A stretch of 24,503 nt of DNA from JAENVT01 sp031412355 (lineage in GTDB: Bacteria; Actinomycetota; Acidimicrobiia; Acidimicrobiales; Ilumatobacteraceae): contig JANOCR010000098.1 of assembly GCA_031412355.1 (NCBI GenBank), positions 1 through 24,503 on the forward strand, read 5' to 3'. The number at the start of each line of letters is the position of its first letter. Position 1 is the stretch's first letter. A program made the translations under genes and the position numbers. The notes beneath the pieces are model-generated. The model saw only the letters and a list, made by a program, of their open reading frames with translations, was not told the origin of the DNA and made no database searches. Positions 14,410 through 22,261 of this stretch are shown here, one piece after another.

Positions 14410-15771
14410 ATGAAGTTCGGAATCTTCTACGAGCACCAGATCGGCCGGCCGTGGGACGACGGTACCGAGCATCAACTGATCCAGGATGCGCTCGATCAGG
14501 TCGAGCTCGCCGACTCGGTGGGCATCCAGTACGTGTGGGAGGTCGAGCACCACTTCCTCGAGGAGTACAGCCACTCCTCCGCCCCCGAGGTGTTCCTGGC
14601 CGCCTGCAGTCAGCGCACCAAGAACATGCGCCTCGGCCACGGGATCATCCTCACCGCCCCGAGATTCAACCATCCGGCGCGCACGGCCGAACGGGTCAGC
14701 ATGCTCGATCTCGTTTCCGGTGGACGCGTCGAGTTCGGCAGTGGCGAGTCATCCAGCGAGGCCGAACTTGCCGGCTTCGGGGTCAATCCGCTCGAGAAGC
14801 GCGAACAGTGGCTCGAGGGGCTCGAGGTCGCGGTGCGCTGCATGGCCGAGACTCCTTTCACGGGCATCGACGGCAAGTACGTGCAGATGCCGCCGCGCAA
14901 CGTCATCCCCAAGCCGATGCAGAAGCCTCACCCGCCCCTGTGGGTCGCGTGCAGCCGCCGCGAAACCATTCTGCTCGCTGCCGAGAAGGGCATGGGGGCG
15001 CTCACCTTCGCCTTCATCGACCCGGAGGAAGCCGTCAACTGGGTCACGGAGTACGAGCGCACCTTCACCGAGAAGTGCCGGCCTGTGGGCTTCAGCGTCA
15101 ACCCGCAGGTCGCCTGCGTCAGCCCGATGATGATGCACCACGACGAGGACGAAGCGATCCGCCGTGGTACCGAGGGCGCCAACTTCTTCGGCTACTCGCT
15201 GGGGCATTTCTATGTGTTCGGCGAGCATCAACCGGGCAAGACCGATGTGTGGTCGCAGTACATCGAGCGGCGTGCGGCGCAGGGCTACGACCCCGAGGCG
15301 ATCGCGGCAGCCGCACGCGTCGACGTGCTCGGCGCAAAGCAGGCTGCCGGCGACACGACCGGGTTGCGCGGCAGCGTCGGGACTCCCGCCCAGGTGCGTG
15401 AATACCTCCGTCGCTTCGAAGAGGCCGGGGTCGATCAGGTGATCTTCGTGTTGCAGGCCGGTCGCAACCAACACGAGCACATCATGGAGTCGATCGAGAT
15501 CTTCGGACGCGAGGTGCTGCCCGAGTTCGTCGACCGCGACGAGGCCCAGGTTGCCGCGAAACAGCAGCGTTTGGCGCCGGCCATCGAGGCGGCCATGCGG
15601 CGACGGGCAGAGGATTATCAGCCGGTCGACCTGGGCGATTATTCGTTTCCGGCGCTGCCGGTGCAGTGGGCCAAGGCCACCGGCTCGACCGAGCTCGAAC
15701 AGACGCTGCAGCAGTGGGCCGACGACCGGGCCGCCGGCAAACGTGATCTCGGCGCCGGGATCACCGGCTGA
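14410..15771 (+). CDS. Luciferase-like flavin-dependent monooxygenase with C-terminal extension
   Basis: This 453-aa protein is a bacterial-luciferase-type TIM barrel. Typical segments are 'MKFGIFYEHQIGRPW', 'QYVWEVEHHFLEEYSHSSAPEV' (in parts), 'LGHGIILTAPRFNHPARTAE', 'GGRVEFGSGESSSEAELAGFG' style and 'GSVGTPAQVREYLRRF'. FMNH2 or F420 could be the cofactor. The barrel ends near residue 373; about 80 further residues (helical, then 'YSFPALPVQWAKATGS') are an extension beyond the usual 330-380 length. ATG 14410 lies 2 nt after the aminotransferase stop, so expression is tied to it. Luciferase relatives oxidise aldehydes or amines, so it may act on the aminotransferase product; that link is inference. 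It ends 9 bp from the convergent FAD oxidase gene with no visible terminator. Confidence 0.87.
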   Translation: MKFGIFYEHQIGRPWDDGTEHQLIQDALDQVELADSVGIQYVWEVEHHFLEEYSHSSAPEVFLAACSQRTKNMRLGHGIILTAPRFNHPARTAERVSMLDLVSGGRVEFGSGESSSEAELAGFGVNPLEKREQWLEGLEVAVRCMAETPFTGIDGKYVQMPPRNVIPKPMQKPHPPLWVACSRRETILLAAEKGMGALTFAFIDPEEAVNWVTEYERTFTEKCRPVGFSVNPQVACVSPMMMHHDEDEAIRRGTEGANFFGYSLGHFYVFGEHQPGKTDVWSQYIERRAAQGYDPEAIAAAARVDVLGAKQAAGDTTGLRGSVGTPAQVREYLRRFEEAGVDQVIFVLQAGRNQHEHIMESIEIFGREVLPEFVDRDEAQVAAKQQRLAPAIEAAMRRRAEDYQPVDLGDYSFPALPVQWAKATGSTELEQTLQQWADDRAAGKRDLGAGITG

Positions 15772-15780
15772 CTCGCCCGA

Positions 15781-17043
15781 TCAGCCGAGCACGTTGGCGA
15801 GGTAGGCGTTGCGGAACTTCTGAGCCGGGTCCCATTCCGTGACCAGCTCCTCGAACGCGTCCATCCGTTCGAATCGCGAGCGGATGATCGAGCCGCTGAG
15901 GGTCGAGAGCTTGCCCCAATGCGGGCGGGGCGCAAACGGTTCGAGCGCGGACTCGACGCGCGCCAACACCGGCTCAACCTGCACCCAGGACGGGATCCAG
16001 GTGAAGTGGAATGCGATGCAATCACGTTGATAGCACGGGCTGAGCCACAGTGAATCCGCAGCGACGGCACGCACCTCGGAGACCTTCAAGACGGGCGCCA
16101 GCTCGTCGCCGAGCTCGACCAAGGTCTGCATCGCGCCGGGTGCGTCGGCTCTCGCCACGAACAGCTCCGATTGAAGTTCGTCGCCGCTGCTCGGCGTAAA
16201 GCCCATCCGGAAATGCGGAAGCCGTTCGTGCCATGGTCCGGCGACGCCCAGCTGCTCGGTGCACGGTTCGGCCGAGAGTTCGGCGATGGGGTGCATGTCG
16301 TGGATTGCCGGCATTCCACCGAATCGAGGACTACTCGCACCGTCGTCCTCGTCATCGCCCGACACCCGCTGCTTGCGCCACAGCTGCTCGATGCTCTCGG
16401 TTCGCCACGACGTGAAGAGGCTGACGCTGTAGCCATCAGCCATGATCTCGTCGATACGGTCGATGGCCGTTTGCATCGGGATGAGCTCGTACACACGCTG
16501 GCTGACTGCGAATGTGGGCTCGATGGCCAGCGTGAGAAGGGTCACGATTCCGAACGCTCCAAGGCCGACGGCCATGGCGTTCATCAGCTCAGGGTCCTGA
16601 TCCAGCGGCGCCAGCTCGACCAGATCACCGGACGCCGCAACGAGCTGCATCCAGCGCACCGCAGTGGCGAGGTTGCCGTTGCCGGTACCCGAACCGTGCG
16701 TTCCCGTGGCACACGCACCGGCGACTGATATGTGCGGCAGCGAAGCCAGGTTGGCCAGCGCCCAGCCATGCTCGTGAAGGTACGTCGCCAGTTCGCCGTA
16801 CCTGATTCCGCCATCGATGGTGACCGTGTGCGCCTCGGCGTCGATGTCGACGATGCGTGGTAGCGCGGCGAGCGAGATCTGATCACCGGTGGTGTCCGCG
16901 ATCGTGTTGAACGAGTGACGGCTGCCGACGGCGCGCACCTTGGCGCTGGCGGCGACAACCGACTGCACCTCGGCGACCGATGTCGGCTCGTGGAATTGGG
17001 CCGCGCCGTATTCAATGTTGCCCGCCCAGTTGCGTTCGACCAT
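15781..17043 (-). CDS. FAD-linked oxidase, alditol oxidase (AldO) type
   Basis: This 420-aa enzyme belongs to the VAO-type sugar alcohol/aldonolactone oxidases. The FAD domain has 'VRAVGSRHSFN', where H43 matches the histidine that binds FAD covalently in AldO, then 'TIDGGIRYGELATYL' and 'GACATGTHGSGTGNGN'. The C-terminal substrate domain carries 'RPHWGK' (the HWxK motif of aldonolactone oxidases). Length equals Streptomyces AldO (about 418). It should oxidise a polyol or sugar lactone with O2, making H2O2. ATG 17043 is preceded by GAGGGGGG; the longer frame would run over the inverted repeat and into the upstream gene end. L-gulonolactone oxidase-like activity is the alternative. It is probably transcribed on its own, since an inverted repeat separates it from the peptidase gene. 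Confidence 0.88.
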   Translation of the reverse strand: MVERNWAGNIEYGAAQFHEPTSVAEVQSVVAASAKVRAVGSRHSFNTIADTTGDQISLAALPRIVDIDAEAHTVTIDGGIRYGELATYLHEHGWALANLASLPHISVAGACATGTHGSGTGNGNLATAVRWMQLVAASGDLVELAPLDQDPELMNAMAVGLGAFGIVTLLTLAIEPTFAVSQRVYELIPMQTAIDRIDEIMADGYSVSLFTSWRTESIEQLWRKQRVSGDDEDDGASSPRFGGMPAIHDMHPIAELSAEPCTEQLGVAGPWHERLPHFRMGFTPSSGDELQSELFVARADAPGAMQTLVELGDELAPVLKVSEVRAVAADSLWLSPCYQRDCIAFHFTWIPSWVQVEPVLARVESALEPFAPRPHWGKLSTLSGSIIRSRFERMDAFEELVTEWDPAQKFRNAYLANVLG

Positions 17044-17083
17044 GAACCCCCCTCTGTCGCCGGTGAACCTAGACAACCTCATC

Positions 17084-17132
17084 GAACTTTGTCGCTGCGA
17101 AGCGGCTGGACGACTTGACAGCGACAAAGTTC
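17084..17132. repeat. Perfect 14-bp inverted repeat at the end of the M90 peptidase gene
   Basis: GAACTTTGTCGCTG (17084-17097) is the exact reverse complement of CAGCGACAAAGTTC (17119-17132), with a 21-nt loop. The right arm overlaps the peptidase stop codon (17131-17133) by two bases. In the minus-strand message it forms a strong stem directly at the stop, without a U-run. It may terminate or stabilise that transcript, or be a copy of a dispersed genomic repeat. It also lies 41 bp upstream of the FAD oxidase start and could bind a regulator. Confidence 0.65.
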
Positions 17133-17877
17133 ACCCGATTCGCAACTCCTCGCGGGCGGCGGGATCCTGGCGGTAGAAGGCGGCCAACACCTCGTACAGC
17201 TCGGGCTTGGCCTCGCGGAGGTCGATCGGCCGGCCGAAGAACACCTCGGTGGCGACTGCGAAGAACTCGCCGGGGTCCGTAGCCGCGTAGTCGTCGAGCA
17301 ACGGATCACCTTCCCCACGCCGCAGTAGTTTCAGTTCGGCGGCACACACGGCGATCCACCGGTCGAGCGCAACTTGATCCTGCATCATCGGCGTTCCGTC
17401 GACGACGCCGTCGAGCATGTCCATCTTGTGGGCGAATTCGTGGAGCACGACATTGCGGGTCCGCCCCCGGTGGCGTGCGCCCGAACGCACCTGGTCCCAT
17501 GCCAGAAGCATCGGACCGCGATCGTGGTGCGCCTCGCCGAGCAACGGTTGCGCACCCTCGTCGACCATGCCCCGAATGACCGTCGGACGCGGGCCCGGGA
17601 TTGAGAACGTGGTCGGGTGAACGATCACTGAGGTGACCTTGCCGAAATAGCCGATGTCGAGGCCGAGGATCAGAACGCCAGCTTGCACCGCGATGGTCAC
17701 GACCATTTCGTCGGTGAGCGCGAAACCGTTCGCTGCCTCCCACCGCTTGTTGCTGGCGATGTTCTCCGCCAGGTCGGCGAGATGTTCCTGCTCTGGCTGA
17801 TCGAGCATGCTCCAATAGGCAACTCGTTGCCGGGCGATCTGCTGCCAGCCATCCGGTAGGTGCCTGCGACGCGCCAT
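17131..17877 (-). CDS. mtfA: MtfA-like zinc-dependent peptidase (M90)
   Basis: This 248-aa soluble protein matches the MtfA/M90 family (E. coli MtfA 265 aa). The zinc site is HEFAH at 146-150 within 'NVVLHEFAHKMDMLDG', with a distal Glu in 'DPGEFFAVATEVFFGRP' (E204 or E211). Upstream segments 'ANGFALTDEMVVTIAVQA' and 'VIVHPTTFSIP' are family-typical. ATG 17877 overlaps the dehydratase stop by 1 nt (TGATG); a GTG three bases earlier (17880) is an alternative with a GTGA overlap. In E. coli MtfA binds the glucose repressor Mlc; no Mlc or PTS gene is in this window, so the role here is open. Its stop codon lies inside a 14-bp inverted repeat. Confidence 0.88.
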   Translation of the reverse strand: MARRRHLPDGWQQIARQRVAYWSMLDQPEQEHLADLAENIASNKRWEAANGFALTDEMVVTIAVQAGVLILGLDIGYFGKVTSVIVHPTTFSIPGPRPTVIRGMVDEGAQPLLGEAHHDRGPMLLAWDQVRSGARHRGRTRNVVLHEFAHKMDMLDGVVDGTPMMQDQVALDRWIAVCAAELKLLRRGEGDPLLDDYAATDPGEFFAVATEVFFGRPIDLREAKPELYEVLAAFYRQDPAAREELRIG

Positions 17878-18875
17878 CACAGAGCGATCTGTTTGGCGAA
17901 CGTCTCGGGATCGATGTTGGCGCCACACACGACCACGCCGACCCTCTGACCTTCGAGGCGGTCGCGCAACGGGTACATCAGCGCGGCCAGTGCCGCTGCG
18001 CCGGCCGGCTCGACGGCTAGCTTCGCCGTCCGAAACAACAGCCGCATACCGTCGCGGATCTGGTCGTCGTCGACCAGGACGACCTCGTCGACGAACTGCT
18101 GGTTAAGCGAGAACGAGTAAGGCTCGCAGCGCGGTGCACCCAGCGAGTCGGCGATCGTGCGCACGACATCGATCGACTGCGGGGAGCCCGCCCTGAGGCT
18201 GCGGCTCAAGCTGTCGGCGCCCTCCGGCTCGACCACGTAGACAGCGGTCGACGGGCTCATCTGCTTCACTGCACACGCCACGCCCCCGGTCAACCCGCCG
18301 CCGCCTGCAGCGACGATCACGGCGTCGAGCACATCGCCGGCAGCGTCCACTTGATCGATGAACTCCATGCCGATAGATGCCGTGCCGAGCGCCGTCTTCG
18401 GGCCTTCATACGGGTGTACGAACGTGCGACCTTCCTCTGCCTCGATCTCTTTGACGCGGTCGAACGCATCGTGCACGTTGTCGACCAGAACCACATTCGC
18501 GCCGAGCTCACGACAGACCTGAACCCTGAACGGATTGGCGTTCTTCGGCATCACGACCGTCGCCGTCGTGCCGAGCATTCGCGCCGAGTAGCCCAACGAG
18601 ATCGCATGATTGCCCGCGGACACCCCGGTAACGCCGCGCGACAGGGCCTCGGAGTCAAGATCGAGCATGACCGACAGTGCTCCTCGCGGCTTGAAGCTGC
18701 CGGTTCGCTGGAAGAGTTCTTCCTTCAGCCAGACGCGAGTCGATGTGCCGACCGCCGCAGCTAGGGCGTCATCGACCAGGAGCCGGATCGGGGTGGTGAC
18801 GACGAGATCACCAAGTCGCAGCCGGTTGGCGCGGATTGCTTCGATCGTCGGCGCCTCGACGGACGTCGTGGCCAC
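17877..18875 (-). CDS. Threonine/serine dehydratase, catabolic type (PLP fold II)
   Basis: This 332-aa enzyme should deaminate threonine (or serine) to a keto acid plus ammonia. PLP lysine K62 lies in 'RTGSFKPRGA', 'GVSAGNHAISLGYSARMLG' carries the substrate-binding Asn, and the phosphate loop is GGGGLTGG at 191-198. There is no C-terminal ACT-type regulatory domain, so it resembles the short catabolic forms and serine racemase rather than biosynthetic IlvA. GTG 18875 overlaps the upstream stop by 1 nt (TAGTG); the longer frame to 18971 runs back into the Ddn-like gene and is rejected. It is coupled at both ends, between a Ddn-like protein and the M90 peptidase. Confidence 0.87.
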   Translation of the reverse strand: MATTSVEAPTIEAIRANRLRLGDLVVTTPIRLLVDDALAAAVGTSTRVWLKEELFQRTGSFKPRGALSVMLDLDSEALSRGVTGVSAGNHAISLGYSARMLGTTATVVMPKNANPFRVQVCRELGANVVLVDNVHDAFDRVKEIEAEEGRTFVHPYEGPKTALGTASIGMEFIDQVDAAGDVLDAVIVAAGGGGLTGGVACAVKQMSPSTAVYVVEPEGADSLSRSLRAGSPQSIDVVRTIADSLGAPRCEPYSFSLNQQFVDEVVLVDDDQIRDGMRLLFRTAKLAVEPAGAAALAALMYPLRDRLEGQRVGVVVCGANIDPETFAKQIAL

Positions 18876-19291
18876 TACTTGACGGGTTCGAGAACCATGA
18901 CAGGAATCTCCCGTGCGGTCTTGGCCTCGTACTCGGCAAAGCCGGGGTACAGCTCCTTCTGACGCGACCACAGGCGCTCGCGAGTGTCGCCCTCGGCGAC
19001 GCGGGCCACGACATTGACCGTGCTTTCGCCGACCTCGATCGAAGCCTGCGGAAAGGCAACGATGTTGTGATACCAGTCCGGATTGGTGGGGGTCCCCGCC
19101 TTCGTGGCGAACACGATGAAATCGTCACCATCGGCGAGATACATCATCGGGTTGACACGCTGCTTGCCCGACTTCGCCCCGGTCGAGTGCAGCAGCAGCA
19201 GCGGCGCGCCTTCGAACTGCCCGCCGACCTTGCCGCCATTGGAGCGGAACTCGTCGATGATCTGGGTGTTCCAATCCTGGACTTCGCTCAT
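18875..19291 (-). CDS. Ddn-family deazaflavin (F420)-dependent oxidoreductase-like protein
   Basis: This 138-aa split-barrel protein matches the nitroreductase/DUF385 family, whose known members use F420H2 (for example mycobacterial Ddn). The core motif is 'LLLLHSTGAKSGKQRVNP', followed by 'YLADGDDFIVFATKAGTPTNP' in part and 'WYHNIVAFPQASIEVG'. Members reduce quinones, nitro compounds or other substrates; the natural one here is unknown. ATG 19291 has an excellent AAGGAG site. It is the first gene of a coupled trio with the dehydratase and peptidase and sits 37 bp after the cyclic-di-GMP gene on the same strand, so it may also receive read-through from there. Confidence 0.85.
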   Translation of the reverse strand: MSEVQDWNTQIIDEFRSNGGKVGGQFEGAPLLLLHSTGAKSGKQRVNPMMYLADGDDFIVFATKAGTPTNPDWYHNIVAFPQASIEVGESTVNVVARVAEGDTRERLWSRQKELYPGFAEYEAKTAREIPVMVLEPVK

Positions 19292-19328
19292 GGGGTCTCC
19301 TTTCGGACCTCGGCCAGGCTAACGCCGG

Positions 19329-21194
19329 TCAGCTCGCAGGCGCGAGCGGTGCTCGCACACCCAATCGGGTCCCGATCATCGCGCCGATCTCGTTTGCAGG
19401 CATGGGATAGGCGAAATAGAACCCCTGTGAGTACTCGCACCCTGTGGCTATGACTTCGTCGCACTGACTCTGGCTCTCGACACCCTCGGCGATGACGGAC
19501 AGTCCAAGGATGTTGGCCAAGTTAATGATCGCCACGACGATGGCCCGGTTGGTGGGGTCGTGCCCGATGTTGGCAATGAATCCCCGATCGATCTTGACGA
19601 TGTCGAGCGACAACCGGGCCAGGTAGCTCAGGGAGGAATAGCCCGATCCGAAGTCGTCCAGCGCCAGTCGCAGGCCGAGTTTCTTGAGGTCGCTCAATAC
19701 CCGCATGGTCCGACTGGTGTCCTCGATGAAGATCGTCTCGGTCAGCTCCAGAACGAGATCGTTCGGTCTCATGTCCGCTGCCTCGAGCATGCTGGCCACG
19801 GTTGTGTACAGCTGGGGGCTCAGCAACTGCCGCGCCGAGACGTTTACCGAGAGATAGAACGATGCTCCCGGGTACTGATCGACCCAAGCTTGGCGATCAC
19901 GGAACGCACGCCTCAGCACCCAGGCGCCGAGCTCGTCGATCAGTTCACTCTGCTCGGCGATCGCCACGACCGCCTGTGGCAGGATCACGCCGCGTCGCGG
20001 GTGGGTCCAGCGCAGCAGTGCTTCGACGCCGACGACACGACCGTCGGAGGTGCCCACGATCGGCTGGTAAGCCAGTTCGAGCGCGTCGTGCTCGAGCGCC
20101 TTGCGAAGATCGTCTTCCAGCTTGTCGTCGTCGGCGTTGGTGATCAGCGCCGAGCGAAGATCCACGATCTCGCGGCCGGCGCCGCCCTTGCGCTTGACCT
20201 CGTACATCGCCATGTCGGCTCTGGCCAACAGCTGACTCGAGATCGCCTCGGTGGGTCCGGCGAAGGCGATTCCGACACTCGCCGAAACCGTGAGCGCAGT
20301 ATTTGTGAGAACGAACGGCGTCGAGAACGCGTCACAGATTCGTTCGGCGAGCAGTTCGACATCGGCGGAGCTCTGCAGGTCTTCGCACAGGAACACGAAC
20401 TCGTCACCCGAGAACCGGGCCAGCGTGTCGCCAGCTCTCACGTAGCCCGACAGCCGTTGAGCGACCGCTAGCAACAATTCGTCACCGATCTGATGCCCAT
20501 ACGTGTCGTTGACCTGTTTGAACTGGTCAAGATCGGCGAACAGGATGGCCGTGTTGGTGTGCGAGCGCCGGGCGCGCAGCACGGCGTGCTCCAGCCGTTC
20601 CTGTAGCAGCAGACGATTGGGCAACCTCGTCAGCGGGTCGTGGAGTGCGCTGTGGTGGTAGAGATCCGAGGCCACGCGCGCCGCCTCGCGGGACTGCGCA
20701 TTGATCAGATAGGCCGCGGCGACATCGGCCAGTGTCTGGGCAGCGGCCATGTCGTGCTGATCGAGTTCGCCCGGTGTATCGCGATACAGATCCAGCGCAC
20801 CGAGGCGACCGTCGCCTTCTCGCAGTGGAAAGGTGAACACCGCTGCCAACCCGGCCTCAACGGCTGCCACGGCGAACTCAGGAAAGCGATCGTCGTTGCG
20901 CAGGTCGCTGATCGCCACTGCGGCACCCGACTCGTAGGCCGAGACGCAAGGCCCTTGGCCGAGCTCGCTCTGCAGCTTTTCGAACCGAAGTGCCGAGCCG
21001 TCGGAGGCGGAGATGTATCGCGGCACCATTCCCGCTGAGATCAAGGTGACACCGGCCGAGGTGATCGGCAACACCTCGACGATCCGCTCGACGAGATGAT
21101 CGAGGATTCCCTGGATCGGGAAGTCTGTGATGAGAGTACGAGCGAATTCGCTGAGAACCGCCGACAGGGTTTGCTCATTGACCATGTCCACCAT
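19329..21194 (-). CDS. GAF-GGDEF-EAL cyclic-di-GMP signalling protein
   Basis: This 621-aa cytosolic protein has a GAF domain (about 10-165), a GGDEF domain (about 180-345) and an EAL domain (about 358-610). The diguanylate cyclase motif is SGDEF at 262-266 instead of GGDEF, with an RxxD inhibitory site (R253-D256) kept. EAL residues look intact: EALLRW from 391, N451, E483, DDFGSGYSS from 513, K534 and E570/E573. It therefore probably degrades cyclic-di-GMP; the cyclase half may be weak or regulatory, although some SGDEF forms are active. No transmembrane segment is seen, so GAF likely senses a cytosolic ligand. The start is uncertain: ATG 21194, GTG 21191 and ATG 21185 are all in frame and none has a strong binding site. 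Confidence 0.92.
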   Translation of the reverse strand: MVDMVNEQTLSAVLSEFARTLITDFPIQGILDHLVERIVEVLPITSAGVTLISAGMVPRYISASDGSALRFEKLQSELGQGPCVSAYESGAAVAISDLRNDDRFPEFAVAAVEAGLAAVFTFPLREGDGRLGALDLYRDTPGELDQHDMAAAQTLADVAAAYLINAQSREAARVASDLYHHSALHDPLTRLPNRLLLQERLEHAVLRARRSHTNTAILFADLDQFKQVNDTYGHQIGDELLLAVAQRLSGYVRAGDTLARFSGDEFVFLCEDLQSSADVELLAERICDAFSTPFVLTNTALTVSASVGIAFAGPTEAISSQLLARADMAMYEVKRKGGAGREIVDLRSALITNADDDKLEDDLRKALEHDALELAYQPIVGTSDGRVVGVEALLRWTHPRRGVILPQAVVAIAEQSELIDELGAWVLRRAFRDRQAWVDQYPGASFYLSVNVSARQLLSPQLYTTVASMLEAADMRPNDLVLELTETIFIEDTSRTMRVLSDLKKLGLRLALDDFGSGYSSLSYLARLSLDIVKIDRGFIANIGHDPTNRAIVVAIINLANILGLSVIAEGVESQSQCDEVIATGCEYSQGFYFAYPMPANEIGAMIGTRLGVRAPLAPAS

Positions 21195-21319
21195 CCATGC
21201 ACATTGAGCGGCACGAACCGCGCTTTGTCTGGACGGAGACGTCTACGACATCCGTGTATCACTCTACCCGAGGCGAGGCGTGCCGTGCACGACCAAATTG
21301 TTTAACGTCTGTCAAGATT
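21195..21319. other. Intergenic region upstream of the cyclic-di-GMP gene
   Basis: This 125-bp gap is more AT-rich at its right end. On the minus strand TTGACA (21310-21315) is a perfect -35 hexamer but no TANNNT lies at 16-18 bp. TAGAGT (21261-21266) and TGATAC (21256-21261) are -10-like further down, without a matching -35. A small hairpin, CGTGC/GCACG (21279-21291), could help end the upstream transcript. No coding signal is seen. Confidence 0.35.
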
Positions 21320-22192
21320 TCAGTCGTTGGCCAACAGCTGAATCAGGCTCGACGTGTCCCAGCGCCTGCCACCACGTGCGATCACCTGTGCGTAGAACTG
21401 ATCGATGAGCGCCGTCATCGGCAGACGCGCTCCGTTGCGATTGACCTCGCCGAGCACGATTGCCAGATCCTTGCGCATCCACTCGACCGCAAATCCGAAC
21501 TCGAACTCGCCACGAGCCATCGTTCGTCCGCGATTCTCCATCTGCCAACTCTGCGCGGCGCCGTAGCGGATGACGTCGACGACCTGGTCGGGATCGAGCC
21601 CTGCCTTCTGGGCGAAGTTGATCCCTTCGGCCAGCCCCTGCACGACACCGGCTATGCAGATCTGGTTGACCATCTTCGTCAACTGTCCGGAGCCGGCGTT
21701 GCCCATCAACGAACACGCCTTGGCGTAGGCGGCCATCACCGGACTGGCTAGTTCGTAGAACGCTTCGTCGTCGCTGCCGCACATGATCGTCAGCTGGCCG
21801 TTCTCCGCGCCTGCTTGGCCACCCGAGACCGGTGCATCGACGAAACCGACGCCGAATTCGGCAGCGGCCTCCGCCAACTCCTTGGCCACCTCGGCCGACG
21901 CAGTGGTGTGGTCGACCAGCACGGCACCCGCTTCAGCACCGGCCAGAACACCTTCAGGGCCGTAGACCACCTCGCGCACGTCGTTGTCGTTGCCGACGCA
22001 CATCAGCACGAACTCGGCGCCCTCCGCGGCCTCGCGAGGCGTCGGCGCAGCTCGGTTGCCATACAGCGCAACCCACGCCAACGACTTCTCGGGGGTGCGG
22101 TTGTAGACGGTGACCTGGTGGCCGGCAGCAGCGAGATGGCGGGCCATCGGCGCGCCCATCACGCCGAGCCCGATGAAGGCGACAGAACTCAT
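21320..22192 (-). CDS. 3-hydroxyisobutyrate dehydrogenase family (beta-hydroxyacid dehydrogenase)
   Basis: This 290-aa cytosolic enzyme oxidises a beta-hydroxy acid (or reduces the semialdehyde) with NAD(P). It shows the nucleotide motif GLGVMGAPMARHL at 8-20, the substrate motif DAPVSGG at 119-125, and the catalytic lysine K173 in GSGQLTKMVNQ. After N30-R32 (YNRTPEK) NADP preference is plausible because Arg follows the second strand. 3-Hydroxyisobutyrate, tartronate semialdehyde and succinic semialdehyde reductases share this pattern, so the substrate is open. ATG 22192 starts exactly at the dinucleotide fold; the longer frame is rejected because it runs into the divergent glyoxalase-like gene. 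Confidence 0.9.
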   Translation of the reverse strand: MSSVAFIGLGVMGAPMARHLAAAGHQVTVYNRTPEKSLAWVALYGNRAAPTPREAAEGAEFVLMCVGNDNDVREVVYGPEGVLAGAEAGAVLVDHTTASAEVAKELAEAAAEFGVGFVDAPVSGGQAGAENGQLTIMCGSDDEAFYELASPVMAAYAKACSLMGNAGSGQLTKMVNQICIAGVVQGLAEGINFAQKAGLDPDQVVDVIRYGAAQSWQMENRGRTMARGEFEFGFAVEWMRKDLAIVLGEVNRNGARLPMTALIDQFYAQVIARGGRRWDTSSLIQLLAND

Positions 22193-22261
22193 GCCTGCAG
22201 TCTTGCCGGTCACGAGATCACGAGCGTTCACCTCTGGTCGAATCGCGACAAAGATGGTCAG

